Below are positions 17,129 to 26,073 of a stretch of 64,000 nt of DNA, piece by piece. The notes below the pieces were generated by a model. That model saw only the letters and a program-made list of their open reading frames with translations. It searched no databases and had not been told where the DNA came from. Both the position numbers and the translations under genes were made by a program. Every line of letters starts with the position of its first letter. Position 1 is the stretch's first letter. The stretch comes from Saccharobesus litoralis (lineage in GTDB: Bacteria > Pseudomonadota > Gammaproteobacteria > Enterobacterales > Alteromonadaceae), in the NCBI RefSeq assembly GCF_003063625.1, contig NZ_CP026604.1, forward strand, positions 3,450,065 through 3,514,064, given 5' to 3'.

Positions 17129-19474
17129 TTAGCGCGCTGAAGCAGGTAAATCAGGGTTAGCGGCCTCAGCAAAGGTGTAGGTTTTGCCGCTGCTATTGTA
17201 AACGGCATCGCGATATAACATGACTCTGTCGATAGCGTGGCCTTGTGAGCGACCGGAAATCATAATTTGGTAAACCCCAGGGTTGGTGACTTCTAAGTAT
17301 TTTGCATAGGTATCACCACCGTTAGACAGGGTTGCGTAGTTCCAGTCCCACGTTGGTTGGTTATTTCTGAATACTTTGAAGAAGTTAACCACATTACCTT
17401 CACGATGACCGGTTTGTACGCATTTATTTTCCGCAATGGCTGAAGCCGGGCAGATCACTTTAGTTTTGTTGTTGTCCTTAATGCCTTGACCGTAAAATTT
17501 GTGGTCTAAGCTTGATTGAATGGATAACCAAGAGTCGTTACCTTCGCTGCCAAGATAGCCGTGCGTGATTAAACTACGCCATAAAAAACGATAGACACCA
17601 GGGGTGGTTATATTAACGTCGACTGTGACTAGTCGATCCGCTTGGGTTGTGTTGGTATTCCAGCCGCCGTCGTGTTGTAAATAATGATCGCCTGTGGCAA
17701 AGCGGCCATGGTATATCTTCCATTTACTGTTACTCGGTAAGTTAGCTGCTTCCATTTCAACTATAACGAGCCCGTCAGTTTCTTGGAAAGGTTTGTTTAA
17801 CGAAGCTTGTTGCGAGGTCGCACAACCAAGGTTATCTACACTATTTATGTCGGATGTTGAGGTATTAGCGCACAAGTCTTTACCGTCGTTTACGCCGTCG
17901 TTATCGCTGTCAATGTCGGATAATGCACAGCCTTTGCTATCAACATTTAACTCGCTTGCTGGGAATGTCGGCATCAAGTTTTTAGTGTTGGGACATGTGT
18001 CAATTGCGTTAAGCACACCGTCATAATCATCATCTTGTTCCTCTGGTGCACAGCCTGTGGTGGATGACACATTGGCAATCAAACTATTGTCAGTAAATAC
18101 GCATTGGTCAACAGGATTTAATACACTATCGCCATCTTCGTCACCGTTAGTTGCTAGTAATTGCATGACTTGAATGGCAGATAGGGTTGGGCCGCCAACT
18201 GCGGATTCGACTGTAACATTAAGCACTCCATCGCTAACCGCAAACTCGTCAGTCATTGGCGTGTAGGCTGTACGCAGGCCATGATCACCAGCCAAATCAA
18301 TATTTGACAATACTTTTTGATTTTCGACTAACACATCGAGTAAACGTTTACCTTGGCCATTGAGTTGCCAATTTAACTCGGCAAAATACAGTTTTACTAC
18401 ATAGTTGCCATTAGCTACGGGGATTGCGTAGCGTACCGCATTGGCTGTGCCGTCAGCTTTAGGGTAAAGAAAGCGATGATGGCGGAATAAATCATCATCT
18501 TCGGTATTTAAAATATCATGTTGGTCGGTTTCTTTGTTACCCGTTACGACTACACCAGATCGCTCAATTTTGGTCCAGCCTTGGGCATATTTGTCGCGTT
18601 GAAAGAAGGTGCCGTCTTTGGTGATAAATTCGCGATTGCCAACATTAATGGCAGCGACGGTATGGTAGTAGTTACCATTGTCACAACCATTGGCGTCGAC
18701 ACTTGGCACATTACTGGGGGTGGCAGGGCAGGTATCGAAAGCGTTCATGACCCCGTCTTGATCTGTGTCGGTAATTTCATCGCTATGACAACCTTGTGCG
18801 TTAACTGCATCTTTTAATGATGCCGGTGTTGAAGGGCATTGGTCTAGTGCATTTTTTATTGTGTCGTTGTCATCGTCTAATAATTCGTTAGCGTGACAGC
18901 CTTGGTTGTCAACAGCCCCTTTAAATTCGCTCGGAGTATTGGGGCAAACATCGCTGATGTTATAAACCTTGTCATCATCCGTGTCGGTAATTTCGTCCGT
19001 GTGGCAACCATGGGTATTAACATTATCTTTATGTGTGCTTGGCGTTGCTAGGCATTGATCAAGCGCGTTAACTATTTGATCGCTATCGTCGTCAGCTAAC
19101 TCGTCTGCGTGACAGCCTTGGTTATTCACGACACCTTTTAAACTTTCTGGCGTGTTAGGGCATTGATCGGCAACATTAAATACGCTATCGCTGTCTGAAT
19201 CGGTAATTTCATCAATGTGGCAACCTTGAGCATTGATTTGACTAATTAACTCTGTAGGTGTGTTTGGGCAACTATCACTGGCATCAAGGATAGTGTCATT
19301 ATCTGCGTCAGGCTGTTTGGCTGCGGTATCTTCGCTGCCACTTCCTCCTCCACAGGCTGCTAGTGCTAACGTTATGCTGAGTAAAAGCGGGCGGATGGCA
19401 AGGTGTTTTAGGTAAACCGGACTGGGTGAGCAGGCTGGTTGGCTTTTAGTGGTTGTTTTATCCATGTTTTTCAT
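17129..19474 (-). CDS. Lipoprotein with TSP3 repeats, malectin-like and CBM-like domains
   Basis: About 781 residues. The signal peptide ends in a lipobox, LALAACGGG, so it is a lipoprotein. Thrombospondin type 3 calcium-binding repeats follow (DSDSDSVFNVADQCPNTPES-type units), alternating with xGCHxDE linkers. A malectin-like domain spans about residues 270-430 (INVGNREFITKDGTFFQRD, VVKLYFAELNW). More TSP3 repeats lead to a C-terminal domain with VEMEAANLP and PGVYQIMISGRSQGH, resembling carbohydrate-binding modules of algal-polysaccharide enzymes. No catalytic domain is seen, so it probably binds glycans at the cell surface. The start is uncertain: ATG 19474 or 19465; the track-length start at 19537 would put 21 extra residues before the signal peptide. 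Confidence 0.8.
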   Translation of the reverse strand: MKNMDKTTTKSQPACSPSPVYLKHLAIRPLLLSITLALAACGGGSGSEDTAAKQPDADNDTILDASDSCPNTPTELISQINAQGCHIDEITDSDSDSVFNVADQCPNTPESLKGVVNNQGCHADELADDDSDQIVNALDQCLATPSTHKDNVNTHGCHTDEITDTDDDKVYNISDVCPNTPSEFKGAVDNQGCHANELLDDDNDTIKNALDQCPSTPASLKDAVNAQGCHSDEITDTDQDGVMNAFDTCPATPSNVPSVDANGCDNGNYYHTVAAINVGNREFITKDGTFFQRDKYAQGWTKIERSGVVVTGNKETDQHDILNTEDDDLFRHHRFLYPKADGTANAVRYAIPVANGNYVVKLYFAELNWQLNGQGKRLLDVLVENQKVLSNIDLAGDHGLRTAYTPMTDEFAVSDGVLNVTVESAVGGPTLSAIQVMQLLATNGDEDGDSVLNPVDQCVFTDNSLIANVSSTTGCAPEEQDDDYDGVLNAIDTCPNTKNLMPTFPASELNVDSKGCALSDIDSDNDGVNDGKDLCANTSTSDINSVDNLGCATSQQASLNKPFQETDGLVIVEMEAANLPSNSKWKIYHGRFATGDHYLQHDGGWNTNTTQADRLVTVDVNITTPGVYRFLWRSLITHGYLGSEGNDSWLSIQSSLDHKFYGQGIKDNNKTKVICPASAIAENKCVQTGHREGNVVNFFKVFRNNQPTWDWNYATLSNGGDTYAKYLEVTNPGVYQIMISGRSQGHAIDRVMLYRDAVYNSSGKTYTFAEAANPDLPASAR

Positions 19475-20247
19475 TTCTTTATTGTTGGTTGTTAACAAAA
19501 TTGAATTTAGTGCAATATAGCAATCAGTTGGTAACAAAAAAACAACATAAGATTTAACATTTTAGCTGGCGAGTGAATTGGCTTGTGTGTAATTGATGAG
19601 TGATAAACAGGGTTTTATAAAGATCAGCTTGTGATTTGGTTTAAACAATAAATTAATGTATACGTTAATTTATTCCTTGGTGGGAAAGGGCTGTCATCGT
19701 TTTTTTGTTTATTTGAATGAATTATCTCATCCTAAATTTCAACTATCGCTTGTTAACCGTCAAACGTTTATTTTTGCATTTTGTGATATTTATGATTGTA
19801 AGTGTTAATTGGTATTAAATAGTTTTTATAGTTATATAAAGGTTGACGTTGTTAGCTGAACTTGAGTGTGATCTGAATGAAAAATGTACTCAAAGTGATA
19901 AATATATGGACTTTAGGGCGGGCTGTTGCCTTACAAGCCAATCTGTTGGTGCCTACACGGGGCTGGGACTTAGAATTTGTCGGGAATAAAATTCTGTAGC
20001 CTTTTTCTTTTGGATAGAAAGGTTTGCAGGCTCTGCAAGCATAAATGCTCGCCTACAAAAACTCGATACTTTAAACGGCTTTTGTTGGATTTTTTCACTC
20101 AATTTATCGTTTGATTATTGCTTGTCAGCTGCCTTTCTATTGCTTGATTATTGAATGCTAAGGGGTTGTTTTGTAACCAATAACTTGTTGCACTTATCTT
20201 TAGGTTTGATAGATTTGTGTTACTAAAAGGAAACAAAGGATACGGAA
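19475..20247. other. Long intergenic region between divergent genes
   Basis: This 773-base, AT-rich stretch holds the promoters of the divergent lipoprotein and hydrolase genes. A weak hairpin AGAATTT/AAATTCT lies at 19972-19995, followed by a T-rich tract. An inverted copy of the short repeat is at 20021-20065. No open frame of convincing composition is seen. Confidence 0.55.
20021..20065 (-). repeat. GCATTTATGCTTGCAGAGCC repeat, copy 3 (inverted)
   Basis: On the minus strand it reads CGAGTTTTTGTAGGCGAGCA then TTTATGCTTGCAGAGCCTGC and AAACC. It preserves the T run immediately before GTAGGCGAGC, the arrangement used to define the group II intron boundaries. Confidence 0.75.
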
Positions 20248-21081
20248 ATGTCAATGCAATATTCACTACAACAATACACTTTGCAACTCTCTCATACCGC
20301 TATCAATTATTATCAAAGCTCAGGTTCAGGGCAAACCATTGTATTTGTGCATGGTAATTCGAAATCCGCTTTACAGTTTTCTCAGCAATTACAGGGTGAA
20401 TTTGCAGAGCAATATCGGGTTATAGCATTAGATTTACCCGGACATGGCTTGTCAGGCAGGCTCGACTCTAGCGCTTACACGATCCCCAGTTTATCTAACC
20501 TTTTGGTTGAATTTAGCCAAGCATTACAATTACAAGAGGCTATTTTTGTTGGTTGGAGTTTAGGCGGCAATGTGGTGATGCACAGCATTGAGCGGTTGCC
20601 GCAAGCCAAAGGGTTTGTGATAGTTGGGGCTGTGCCCTTTGATAAACCGATGAACATGGCTTGTTTGCTTGAAGCGCCATTTTTAAGTGCGTATTTTGAA
20701 GTTGATTTTCCAACTGAAGAAATAGAAAAACTACTCGCGGCTAATAAAGTTTCGGCGGAAAGCGATAAACAGGCGATCCATCAGGCGATAAAACAAAGCG
20801 ATGCTCAAGTGCGAAGTACTCTGGCAGCGAGTATTTTTCATGAGCCTGACTACCGGCATGAGTTAGCTATTGTTAAACAAATGCAAGCGCCATTAACTTT
20901 TATATTTGGCATGGAAGATAACGTATTTTCAATTCCTTTTATGCGTGAACTCGTCAACGAAACCTTAACTCATACTCAGCTTAAGTTAATTCCGCAAGCG
21001 GTGCATTTTCCGCATATTTCGCATGCTAGTGCGTTTAATCAGTGCTTAGCTGAAATTGTCGAGCAGTATGTTGGCAGGTAG
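20248..21081 (+). CDS. Alpha/beta hydrolase
   Basis: A 277-residue alpha/beta-hydrolase fold protein. The oxyanion segment VFVHGNSKSA, the ALDLPGHGLSGR loop and the nucleophile elbow GWSLGG (Ser) are visible. The likely acid is in FIFGMEDNVFS and the catalytic His in AVHFPHIS. The substrate is unknown; esters or lactones are typical. ATG 20248 follows AAAGGA. No signal peptide, so cytoplasmic. A LuxR-type regulator lies downstream, separated by a TATAGTC element. A functional link, for example lactone signalling, is only a guess. Confidence 0.85.
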   Translation: MSMQYSLQQYTLQLSHTAINYYQSSGSGQTIVFVHGNSKSALQFSQQLQGEFAEQYRVIALDLPGHGLSGRLDSSAYTIPSLSNLLVEFSQALQLQEAIFVGWSLGGNVVMHSIERLPQAKGFVIVGAVPFDKPMNMACLLEAPFLSAYFEVDFPTEEIEKLLAANKVSAESDKQAIHQAIKQSDAQVRSTLAASIFHEPDYRHELAIVKQMQAPLTFIFGMEDNVFSIPFMRELVNETLTHTQLKLIPQAVHFPHISHASAFNQCLAEIVEQYVGR

Positions 21082-21103
21082 CGGTTAATAAGATACAGCC
21101 ATT

Positions 21104-21280
21104 TATAGTCAAAGCGATCGGGTTTTAGGGGCAGGTTTCTAGTTCCAGACGAAACCTAAGTACCTACATCCATGTAGGCAAAGCTGTCAAGCTTCGAGAC
21201 CCCATGAGCATATGCTCTACTATGTGATTGGGGCGAGAAGCGCAGACAATGAACCATAAAATCTGAGCGAGAAGACTATA
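21104..21280 (+). repeat. TATAGTC modular element, copy 2 (177 bp)
   Basis: Nearly identical to copy 1, with AGGTTTC/GAAACCT and CCTACAT-CC-ATGTAGG (21163-21178) hairpins plus the GAGCATATGCTC palindrome. It ends about 30 bases before the LuxR-type gene, so it lies in that gene's leader or promoter. Confidence 0.88.
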
Positions 21281-21312
21281 TCTATGTCAGAGCTTAAGGA
21301 ATATTGTTGGTT

Positions 21313-22434
21313 ATGGATAAACTATTAACCCATCAATCGGCATTAATTGAACTGATTTATCAATTTGTTAATGACGATAATGCACCACAACAGTTTTTAA
21401 ATTATTTAGTCGATGAGCTTGGGTTTCATGGCGGTAATATCGCCATTCAAAATACCCGCTCTTTGGCTGTATCTGAAAAACTCACTGCTGGTATTAGTGC
21501 CGATCCTACGTATCAAAGTGAACACCTACGTCGCAATATTAATTCAGTTGATATCTGGGCTAAACAATTGTTGCAAAACCCTAACCAAGGGCAGTTTTTG
21601 GCGGACCATCAAATGGTCGACAGAGCTGTGTTTGATACCTCTGAAGTGAAAGCCTTTCTTGACCCGTTTGAGGTTGGAGCTGCTATTGGCGCTCATTGGC
21701 AAATGCATGGTGATGAGGTATTTCGCTTAAGCTTACTTAATCATGTTTCGTTAGGTTTGATCAGTCAGCAGCAACAGGCTTTGCTTAATAGTTTATCGCC
21801 ACATTTAACGCGTGCCCTAAAGTTTAGAATGCAGTTTGAATTTAATGAGCTTAAATCTCACGTATTCCAACAGCTTGAATCGCATAACCAAAGTGTTGCG
21901 ATTGTGTCGGTTGCAGGTCAGGTGTTGGCGTTTAATACTTGCTTTGATAGCCATGCAACTCAACAAAAAATCTTGGTGGTAAAAAATGATAAATTACAGT
22001 TTAAAAATCCGGCTGCACAACAGGTATTTAGTCGTTATTTGCAACAGTTGCATTTCGACACTATTGCTACCACGCCTGACTGTTCATTAACCCTTGCCAG
22101 TGGCGATAACGACGCCAATTATTTAGCCACTTTTACGCCTATTCTGTTACAAAATACCTTTAGCTTTTTAGGCTTACAGCAGGTGTTGGTGTTTAAAATG
22201 GCACCGGAGTACATACGGCTAACGGATAAAAGGCCACGTTTGATGTCGCAAACGGGGTTGTCGCCTGTGGAATTGGAAACTGGGCTTATGTTAGCTCAGG
22301 GTAATTGTATTAAACAAATAGCGCGTTCTTGTAATAAATCGGAGCATACGGTGCGCACCCAAGTTAAAAAAATACAAAGAAAATTAGGTGTGTCGAGTCA
22401 AGCTGAAATTGTCGCACACTTATTTAAATTGTAA
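21313..22434 (+). CDS. LuxR-type HTH transcriptional regulator
   Basis: About 373 residues. A C-terminal LuxR helix-turn-helix is clear: GLSPVELETGLMLAQGN, IARSCNKSEHTVRTQVKKIQ, RKLGVSSQAEIV. The N-terminal 300 residues have no receiver or recognised autoinducer domain; they look like an alpha/beta sensor region of unknown ligand. ATG 21313 is chosen; TTG codons at 21304 and 21307 are alternatives, and AAGGA lies at 21296-21300. The gene starts just after a TATAGTC element, so its transcription or translation may be influenced by that element. Confidence 0.8.
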   Translation: MDKLLTHQSALIELIYQFVNDDNAPQQFLNYLVDELGFHGGNIAIQNTRSLAVSEKLTAGISADPTYQSEHLRRNINSVDIWAKQLLQNPNQGQFLADHQMVDRAVFDTSEVKAFLDPFEVGAAIGAHWQMHGDEVFRLSLLNHVSLGLISQQQQALLNSLSPHLTRALKFRMQFEFNELKSHVFQQLESHNQSVAIVSVAGQVLAFNTCFDSHATQQKILVVKNDKLQFKNPAAQQVFSRYLQQLHFDTIATTPDCSLTLASGDNDANYLATFTPILLQNTFSFLGLQQVLVFKMAPEYIRLTDKRPRLMSQTGLSPVELETGLMLAQGNCIKQIARSCNKSEHTVRTQVKKIQRKLGVSSQAEIVAHLFKL

Positions 22435-22575
22435 GATCGCAATTCTTATTTCCTCCTCATTTTTTTTGTAAATTAGCCAACACGTTCGCTGCTAAAGTTA
22501 ACTGGCTGAATAATTGTGTCTCACTTTACGTTCGCTAGGTTCTAATTTTACAGTTACATAAAGCATGGATACTAG

Positions 22576-23844
22576 ATGAAGATTTTTAATAACAAGCATA
22601 AATCAGCGCCAGAAGTGCAGGACCCTCATCTACTCAGTGGTTTACAAATGAGAGAGATGGAAATGGAAGACCGCATTAACACAATACGCTTATCTATATT
22701 ATCGTTTTTAGTCATTTTTGAATTGTTACTGGGTGTTTCTAGCTTAGGGTTAGAGCCAATCGTTTTTATTTATGACTTTGGTACCTTTGCCATTGCTTTA
22801 ACTTGGTTTTATATAGTGCGTTATTGGGCAAACCTACCCACTTATCAACCTTGGTTAAAATATGCGACTGTACTGGGTGATTTTAGTTTAATTGTGTTGA
22901 TTGCCTTGGAAATAGAATATTTAGCCGAAGTTGGCAATATTTTGCGCAGTATGGAAATAGATCAATTCGAATTAATGGTGGCGAGTTTATTGGTTTTGTT
23001 TAATGTACTTAGCGCGTTTCGCCAAGGGCGCACCGTTATTTATTTCTCGACCCTGTGTGCTGTTGCTGCGGCCACTATTATTCTTGAACACTCGCATACG
23101 GATAGAACAATTGAGTTACATGAACAAACGATTTTGTTGATGTCTGGTGCGCTAGCGTTGGCTATTTCTAATTATCAAGTTAATACCTATCAAAAGCTCA
23201 GTAAACGCGAGCGCTTGATGCGCTACCTATCAAATAATGTTGTCGATGCGGTTGACCAAGGTACAGTCGAAATGAAACCCGGTGGGCGCCGCCAATATGT
23301 TACTGTGTTAATGTCGGATATTCGCAGTTTTACCAAGTTATGCGAATCGCATCCTGTAGAGCAAGTGACAGAGGTGTTAAATCGCTATTTTTCCATGATG
23401 ACGCAAGTGGTATTTCAACATGGTGGCATGGTTGATAAATACATTGGCGATGCAGTAATGGCGGTATTTGGTGCCCCTAATGCGGGTGAAAATGATGCAC
23501 GCGCCGCCGTGCAAGCATCTCAGCAGATGTTACTTGAACTACAAAAGCTCAATCAGAGTTTAGCGGCTGATAATTTACCGCAAATTGAAATAGGTATAGG
23601 GATCCATTCTGGCGAAGTTATTGCGGGTAATGTTGGCAGTGAGCATAGGTTGGACTATACCGTGATCGGTGATACGGTGAATGTCGCAGCTCGAGTCGAG
23701 TCTTTGACTAAAGCCTATTCACAACCCGTTATTGTCAGTGAGTCGGTTGTGAATGACGCTAATTTACCGAATTGTTTTGTCTCGTTGGGTGATGCGCAGT
23801 TAAAAGGTCGGGAACAATCTATTGCTATTTATGGTCTTAGTTAG
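22576..23844 (+). CDS. Membrane-bound class III adenylate/guanylate cyclase
   Basis: The 422-residue protein has about five to six hydrophobic helices between residues 35 and 200, then a linker and a class III cyclase domain. Metal-binding aspartates are in VLMSDIRSFTKL and KYIGDAVMAVFGAP. The later IGIGIHSGEVIAGNVGS and YTVIGDTVNVAARVESLTK blocks carry the transition-state Asn and Arg residues. It should make cAMP or cGMP; the purine preference is not decided here. The membrane part may be a sensor. It stands upstream of a SIMPL-domain gene by 46 bases. Confidence 0.9.
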   Translation: MKIFNNKHKSAPEVQDPHLLSGLQMREMEMEDRINTIRLSILSFLVIFELLLGVSSLGLEPIVFIYDFGTFAIALTWFYIVRYWANLPTYQPWLKYATVLGDFSLIVLIALEIEYLAEVGNILRSMEIDQFELMVASLLVLFNVLSAFRQGRTVIYFSTLCAVAAATIILEHSHTDRTIELHEQTILLMSGALALAISNYQVNTYQKLSKRERLMRYLSNNVVDAVDQGTVEMKPGGRRQYVTVLMSDIRSFTKLCESHPVEQVTEVLNRYFSMMTQVVFQHGGMVDKYIGDAVMAVFGAPNAGENDARAAVQASQQMLLELQKLNQSLAADNLPQIEIGIGIHSGEVIAGNVGSEHRLDYTVIGDTVNVAARVESLTKAYSQPVIVSESVVNDANLPNCFVSLGDAQLKGREQSIAIYGLS

Positions 23845-23890
23845 CAATTATTAAAATTGAATGTTTGCAAAATTAAGGAATCAGCATTTT

Positions 23891-24598
23891 ATGAAGCCCC
23901 ATATCGCAATTGTTTTATTTTCAACTTTATTTGTTTTTGCCCTGAACGCTCATGAATTGACTGTGCCGCATGTGAGTGTGACAGGCACTGCGACCACATA
24001 TGAAGAGCCTGATTTAATTCACTGGTCTATTTCAGTTAAAAACGAAGGGCCAAGTTTACCTAATGTCAGTCAAACGCATAGCCAAGTTGTAGCCAATACC
24101 TTACGCTTGTTAAAAAGCCAACGGCTAAAGAAAAAGTCGTTACAAACTACGAATATGCGTTTTGATGAAAAGTATGAATATCGTGAACGCGAGCGTAAAA
24201 AAGTTGGCTACATTGCTCAAACCCGTATTCAGTTTACATTGAAAAATATCGACGCTTATCAACAAATTTGGACTGAGTTAGCCAAAATAGACGGTGTGAG
24301 TGTTGAGCAAGTGACTTACGATATTGAAAATAGAATTGCCTTGCGTGATAAAACCCGAGTATTGGCGATTAAAGCTGCTAAACGCAAAGCCAGTGCGTTA
24401 GCAAAAGCGTTAGACTCAGATATTGCGAAACCCATTTTAATTGAAGATATTAGCTATGATCCTAGACCTGCTAAGGCTTCTTCTGCCAACGCGGTGCGCA
24501 TGCTTGAGTCTCATGGCGGCGGTGGTGATAGTGCTATTGCTTTGGGGCAAATTCAAGTCACAATGCAGGTTAATGTTAAATTTCAATTAGTTGATTAA
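23891..24598 (+). CDS. SIMPL-domain (DUF541) periplasmic protein
   Basis: A 235-residue exported protein. The signal peptide (KPHIAIVLFSTLFVFALNA) starts at ATG 23891, which follows AAGGAA; an upstream ATG at 23861 would add ten residues before the signal. The SIMPL domain is shown by PHVSVTGTATTYEEPDLIHW, LQTTNMRFDEKYEY, YIAQTRIQFTLKNIDAY and AIKAAKRKASALAKALD. Family members are linked to oxidative stress and surface functions but have no defined reaction. It probably shares a transcript with the cyclase upstream. Confidence 0.82.
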   Translation: MKPHIAIVLFSTLFVFALNAHELTVPHVSVTGTATTYEEPDLIHWSISVKNEGPSLPNVSQTHSQVVANTLRLLKSQRLKKKSLQTTNMRFDEKYEYRERERKKVGYIAQTRIQFTLKNIDAYQQIWTELAKIDGVSVEQVTYDIENRIALRDKTRVLAIKAAKRKASALAKALDSDIAKPILIEDISYDPRPAKASSANAVRMLESHGGGGDSAIALGQIQVTMQVNVKFQLVD

Positions 24599-24644
24599 GG
24601 CGTACGTACACAGCATATCAAATAGCAAAATATTGGCGAGCATA

Positions 24645-24679
24645 TATGCCAATGCCATTAAGTTAACGACATTGGCATA
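24645..24679. repeat. 10-bp perfect inverted repeat
   Basis: TATGCCAATG (24645-24654) and CATTGGCATA (24670-24679) are separated by 15 bases. No T run follows. GGCGAGCAT before it and GCCTGCAAAACC after it echo the ends of the short dispersed repeat, so it may be a diverged relative. Confidence 0.5.
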
Positions 24680-24846
24680 AATGCCTGCAAAACCTGCTAG
24701 TCTTTCCACCTCAAGCCGGCTGATATTATTACTATAAAAACTGAAACAGGTTAAACAGACATGGTCTACACTGAATAATATCGCGCATAGGTCATTATGT
24801 ATTGGGTAATGTATCTATGGGATATTTGAAGCAACGGGAGTAGACC

Positions 24847-25560
24847 ATGGAACCGCTTGATATTAGCAAAGTTAGTTTATTACCATCCCACCAAAATGAT
24901 AGTTCAGTCTCTAGCTTGCTTGATTTTTATGAAGTGATGGATCTAGATATTGTATTATCGACCCATCAAAATTGGCCGCAAATCAGGCAGTTACCGCCTT
25001 TGTTTATCCACGATCGCCCCGATTTTTTTGACGACAGTCAATTGCCGAATGAACTATGGTTGTCAGACGAGGTAGAAGCTGAACGATTAAAATATTCCAA
25101 TAAATTTTCTATTTTACCCGCGTTACGCGAATATCGTTTATTGTTGTTTTCTATCGCCGATCCCAGTCAACCTTTAGCATTTGGTTCAATGGATATTAGC
25201 ATTCAGCATACGTGGCAACTAGAGGGCCGCACAGAGCGCCCTTGGGAATTGGGGATACAGCTAGAGTTTTTACATAATTATGTGGTGCCAGCGTATCGTG
25301 ATCTTGGACTCGATTTATTGCTTGGTTATGCCATGGGCGATATTTTTTGGCGGCAAATTAATCATGTTTTGGGTCAGTTGACGGATAGTGACTATATGTT
25401 AAGGCCAATTATCATTGACCATGAGCGCAAAGCGGGTGGTAGTATGATAGTGGACACAGTAGAACGCGAAATGCGCATGATGTCGAAACTACATAAAGAA
25501 AAAGAGTTGGATTTTCGCCTAGAAAATACCTTGGTTAGTTTTCCTGATATAGCTTGTTAA
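24847..25560 (+). CDS. Conserved-looking protein of unknown function
   Basis: I do not recognise this 237-residue protein. It is soluble, with no signal or membrane segment. ATG 24847 follows GGGAG by 6 bases, and codon use matches its neighbours, so it is a real gene. The middle part (AFGSMDISIQHTW, GIQLEFLHNYVVPAYRDLG) reads like strand-helix pairs of a GNAT or acyl-homoserine-lactone-synthase fold, but no acetyl-CoA loop is convincing. The C-terminal helix is charged (REMRMMSKLHKEKELDFRLE). It overlaps by four bases at its 3' end with the convergent DUF2496 gene. Confidence 0.7.
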   Translation: MEPLDISKVSLLPSHQNDSSVSSLLDFYEVMDLDIVLSTHQNWPQIRQLPPLFIHDRPDFFDDSQLPNELWLSDEVEAERLKYSNKFSILPALREYRLLLFSIADPSQPLAFGSMDISIQHTWQLEGRTERPWELGIQLEFLHNYVVPAYRDLGLDLLLGYAMGDIFWRQINHVLGQLTDSDYMLRPIIIDHERKAGGSMIVDTVEREMRMMSKLHKEKELDFRLENTLVSFPDIAC

Positions 25561-25727
25561 CTTTGCTGACTGGCAATTTTGGCTTGTAAATCTGCTTGGA
25601 CTATTTCAAGCGCTTTTAATGCTTCTTGCACGTCTACATCGTTTTGTTCTAATTGCATGATTAAATCAATGGCTAAGCGCACATGAAAAGGTGCGCTGGC
25701 TATTTGTTGTTCGATTGTTTCACTCAC
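25557..25727 (-). CDS. DUF2496 (YbaM-like) small protein
   Basis: A 56-residue ORF below the usual length cut-off. It reads SETIEQQIASAPFHVRLAID, LIMQLEQNDVDVQEAL, KALEIVQADLQAKIASQQS. The pattern H-V-x-LAIDLIMxLExNxVDxxxALxALEIVxxD matches the YbaM/DUF2496 family as I know it. The start is GTG, which overlaps the TAG of the upstream ComFB-like gene (TAGTG), a sign of translational coupling. Its function is unknown. The stop overlaps the stop of the convergent gene. Confidence 0.75.
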   Translation of the reverse strand: MSETIEQQIASAPFHVRLAIDLIMQLEQNDVDVQEALKALEIVQADLQAKIASQQS

Positions 25728-25999
25728 TAATAATCTTTGCCTTTGTTTTCGTTTAAAAAGCGCAATGCACTTTTTAAGGCTTGGTCTACATTCATTTCCA
25801 TTTGTAAGCGCTCGGCTTGCGGTAAATAAAATGCCATATCCACTTCATAACGAATGTATTTAGGTGGTAATTGATTAAGGATCAAACAACAGAGATCAGC
25901 AATGAAATCGGTGTCTTTGTTGTCTGCTAACCCTTCTTTTGTCAATTTATCGACAACTAACTTTTCGTAGTAATTGTGAATATCGTCATGTAACTTCAT
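25727..25999 (-). CDS. ComFB family protein
   Basis: A 90-residue protein starting MKLHDDIHNYYEKLVVDKL. ATG 25999 is chosen because AAGGG lies just upstream; an ORF start at 26032 would add 11 residues without a ribosome site. The late competence ComFB fold is suggested by DFIADLCCLILNQLPPKYIR and the following Y-x-VDMAFYLP and ALRFL. Related ComFB-like proteins in cyanobacteria have been described as cyclic dinucleotide binders, so a role as nucleotide effector is possible. It is coupled by TAGTG to a DUF2496 gene. Confidence 0.8.
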   Translation of the reverse strand: MKLHDDIHNYYEKLVVDKLTKEGLADNKDTDFIADLCCLILNQLPPKYIRYEVDMAFYLPQAERLQMEMNVDQALKSALRFLNENKGKDY

Positions 26000-26073
26000 A
26001 ACAACCCTTTTCATGGTTAGTGCTTGTAGCAAATGTAGCGCGAAAATAGACTTTTTTCCAAGCTTTGATTTTA

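Noticed and set aside
18518-18817. A 99-codon plus-strand ORF opposite the malectin/TSP3 lipoprotein
   Set aside because: It is the antisense of a repeat-rich, well-supported coding region and has no ribosome site.
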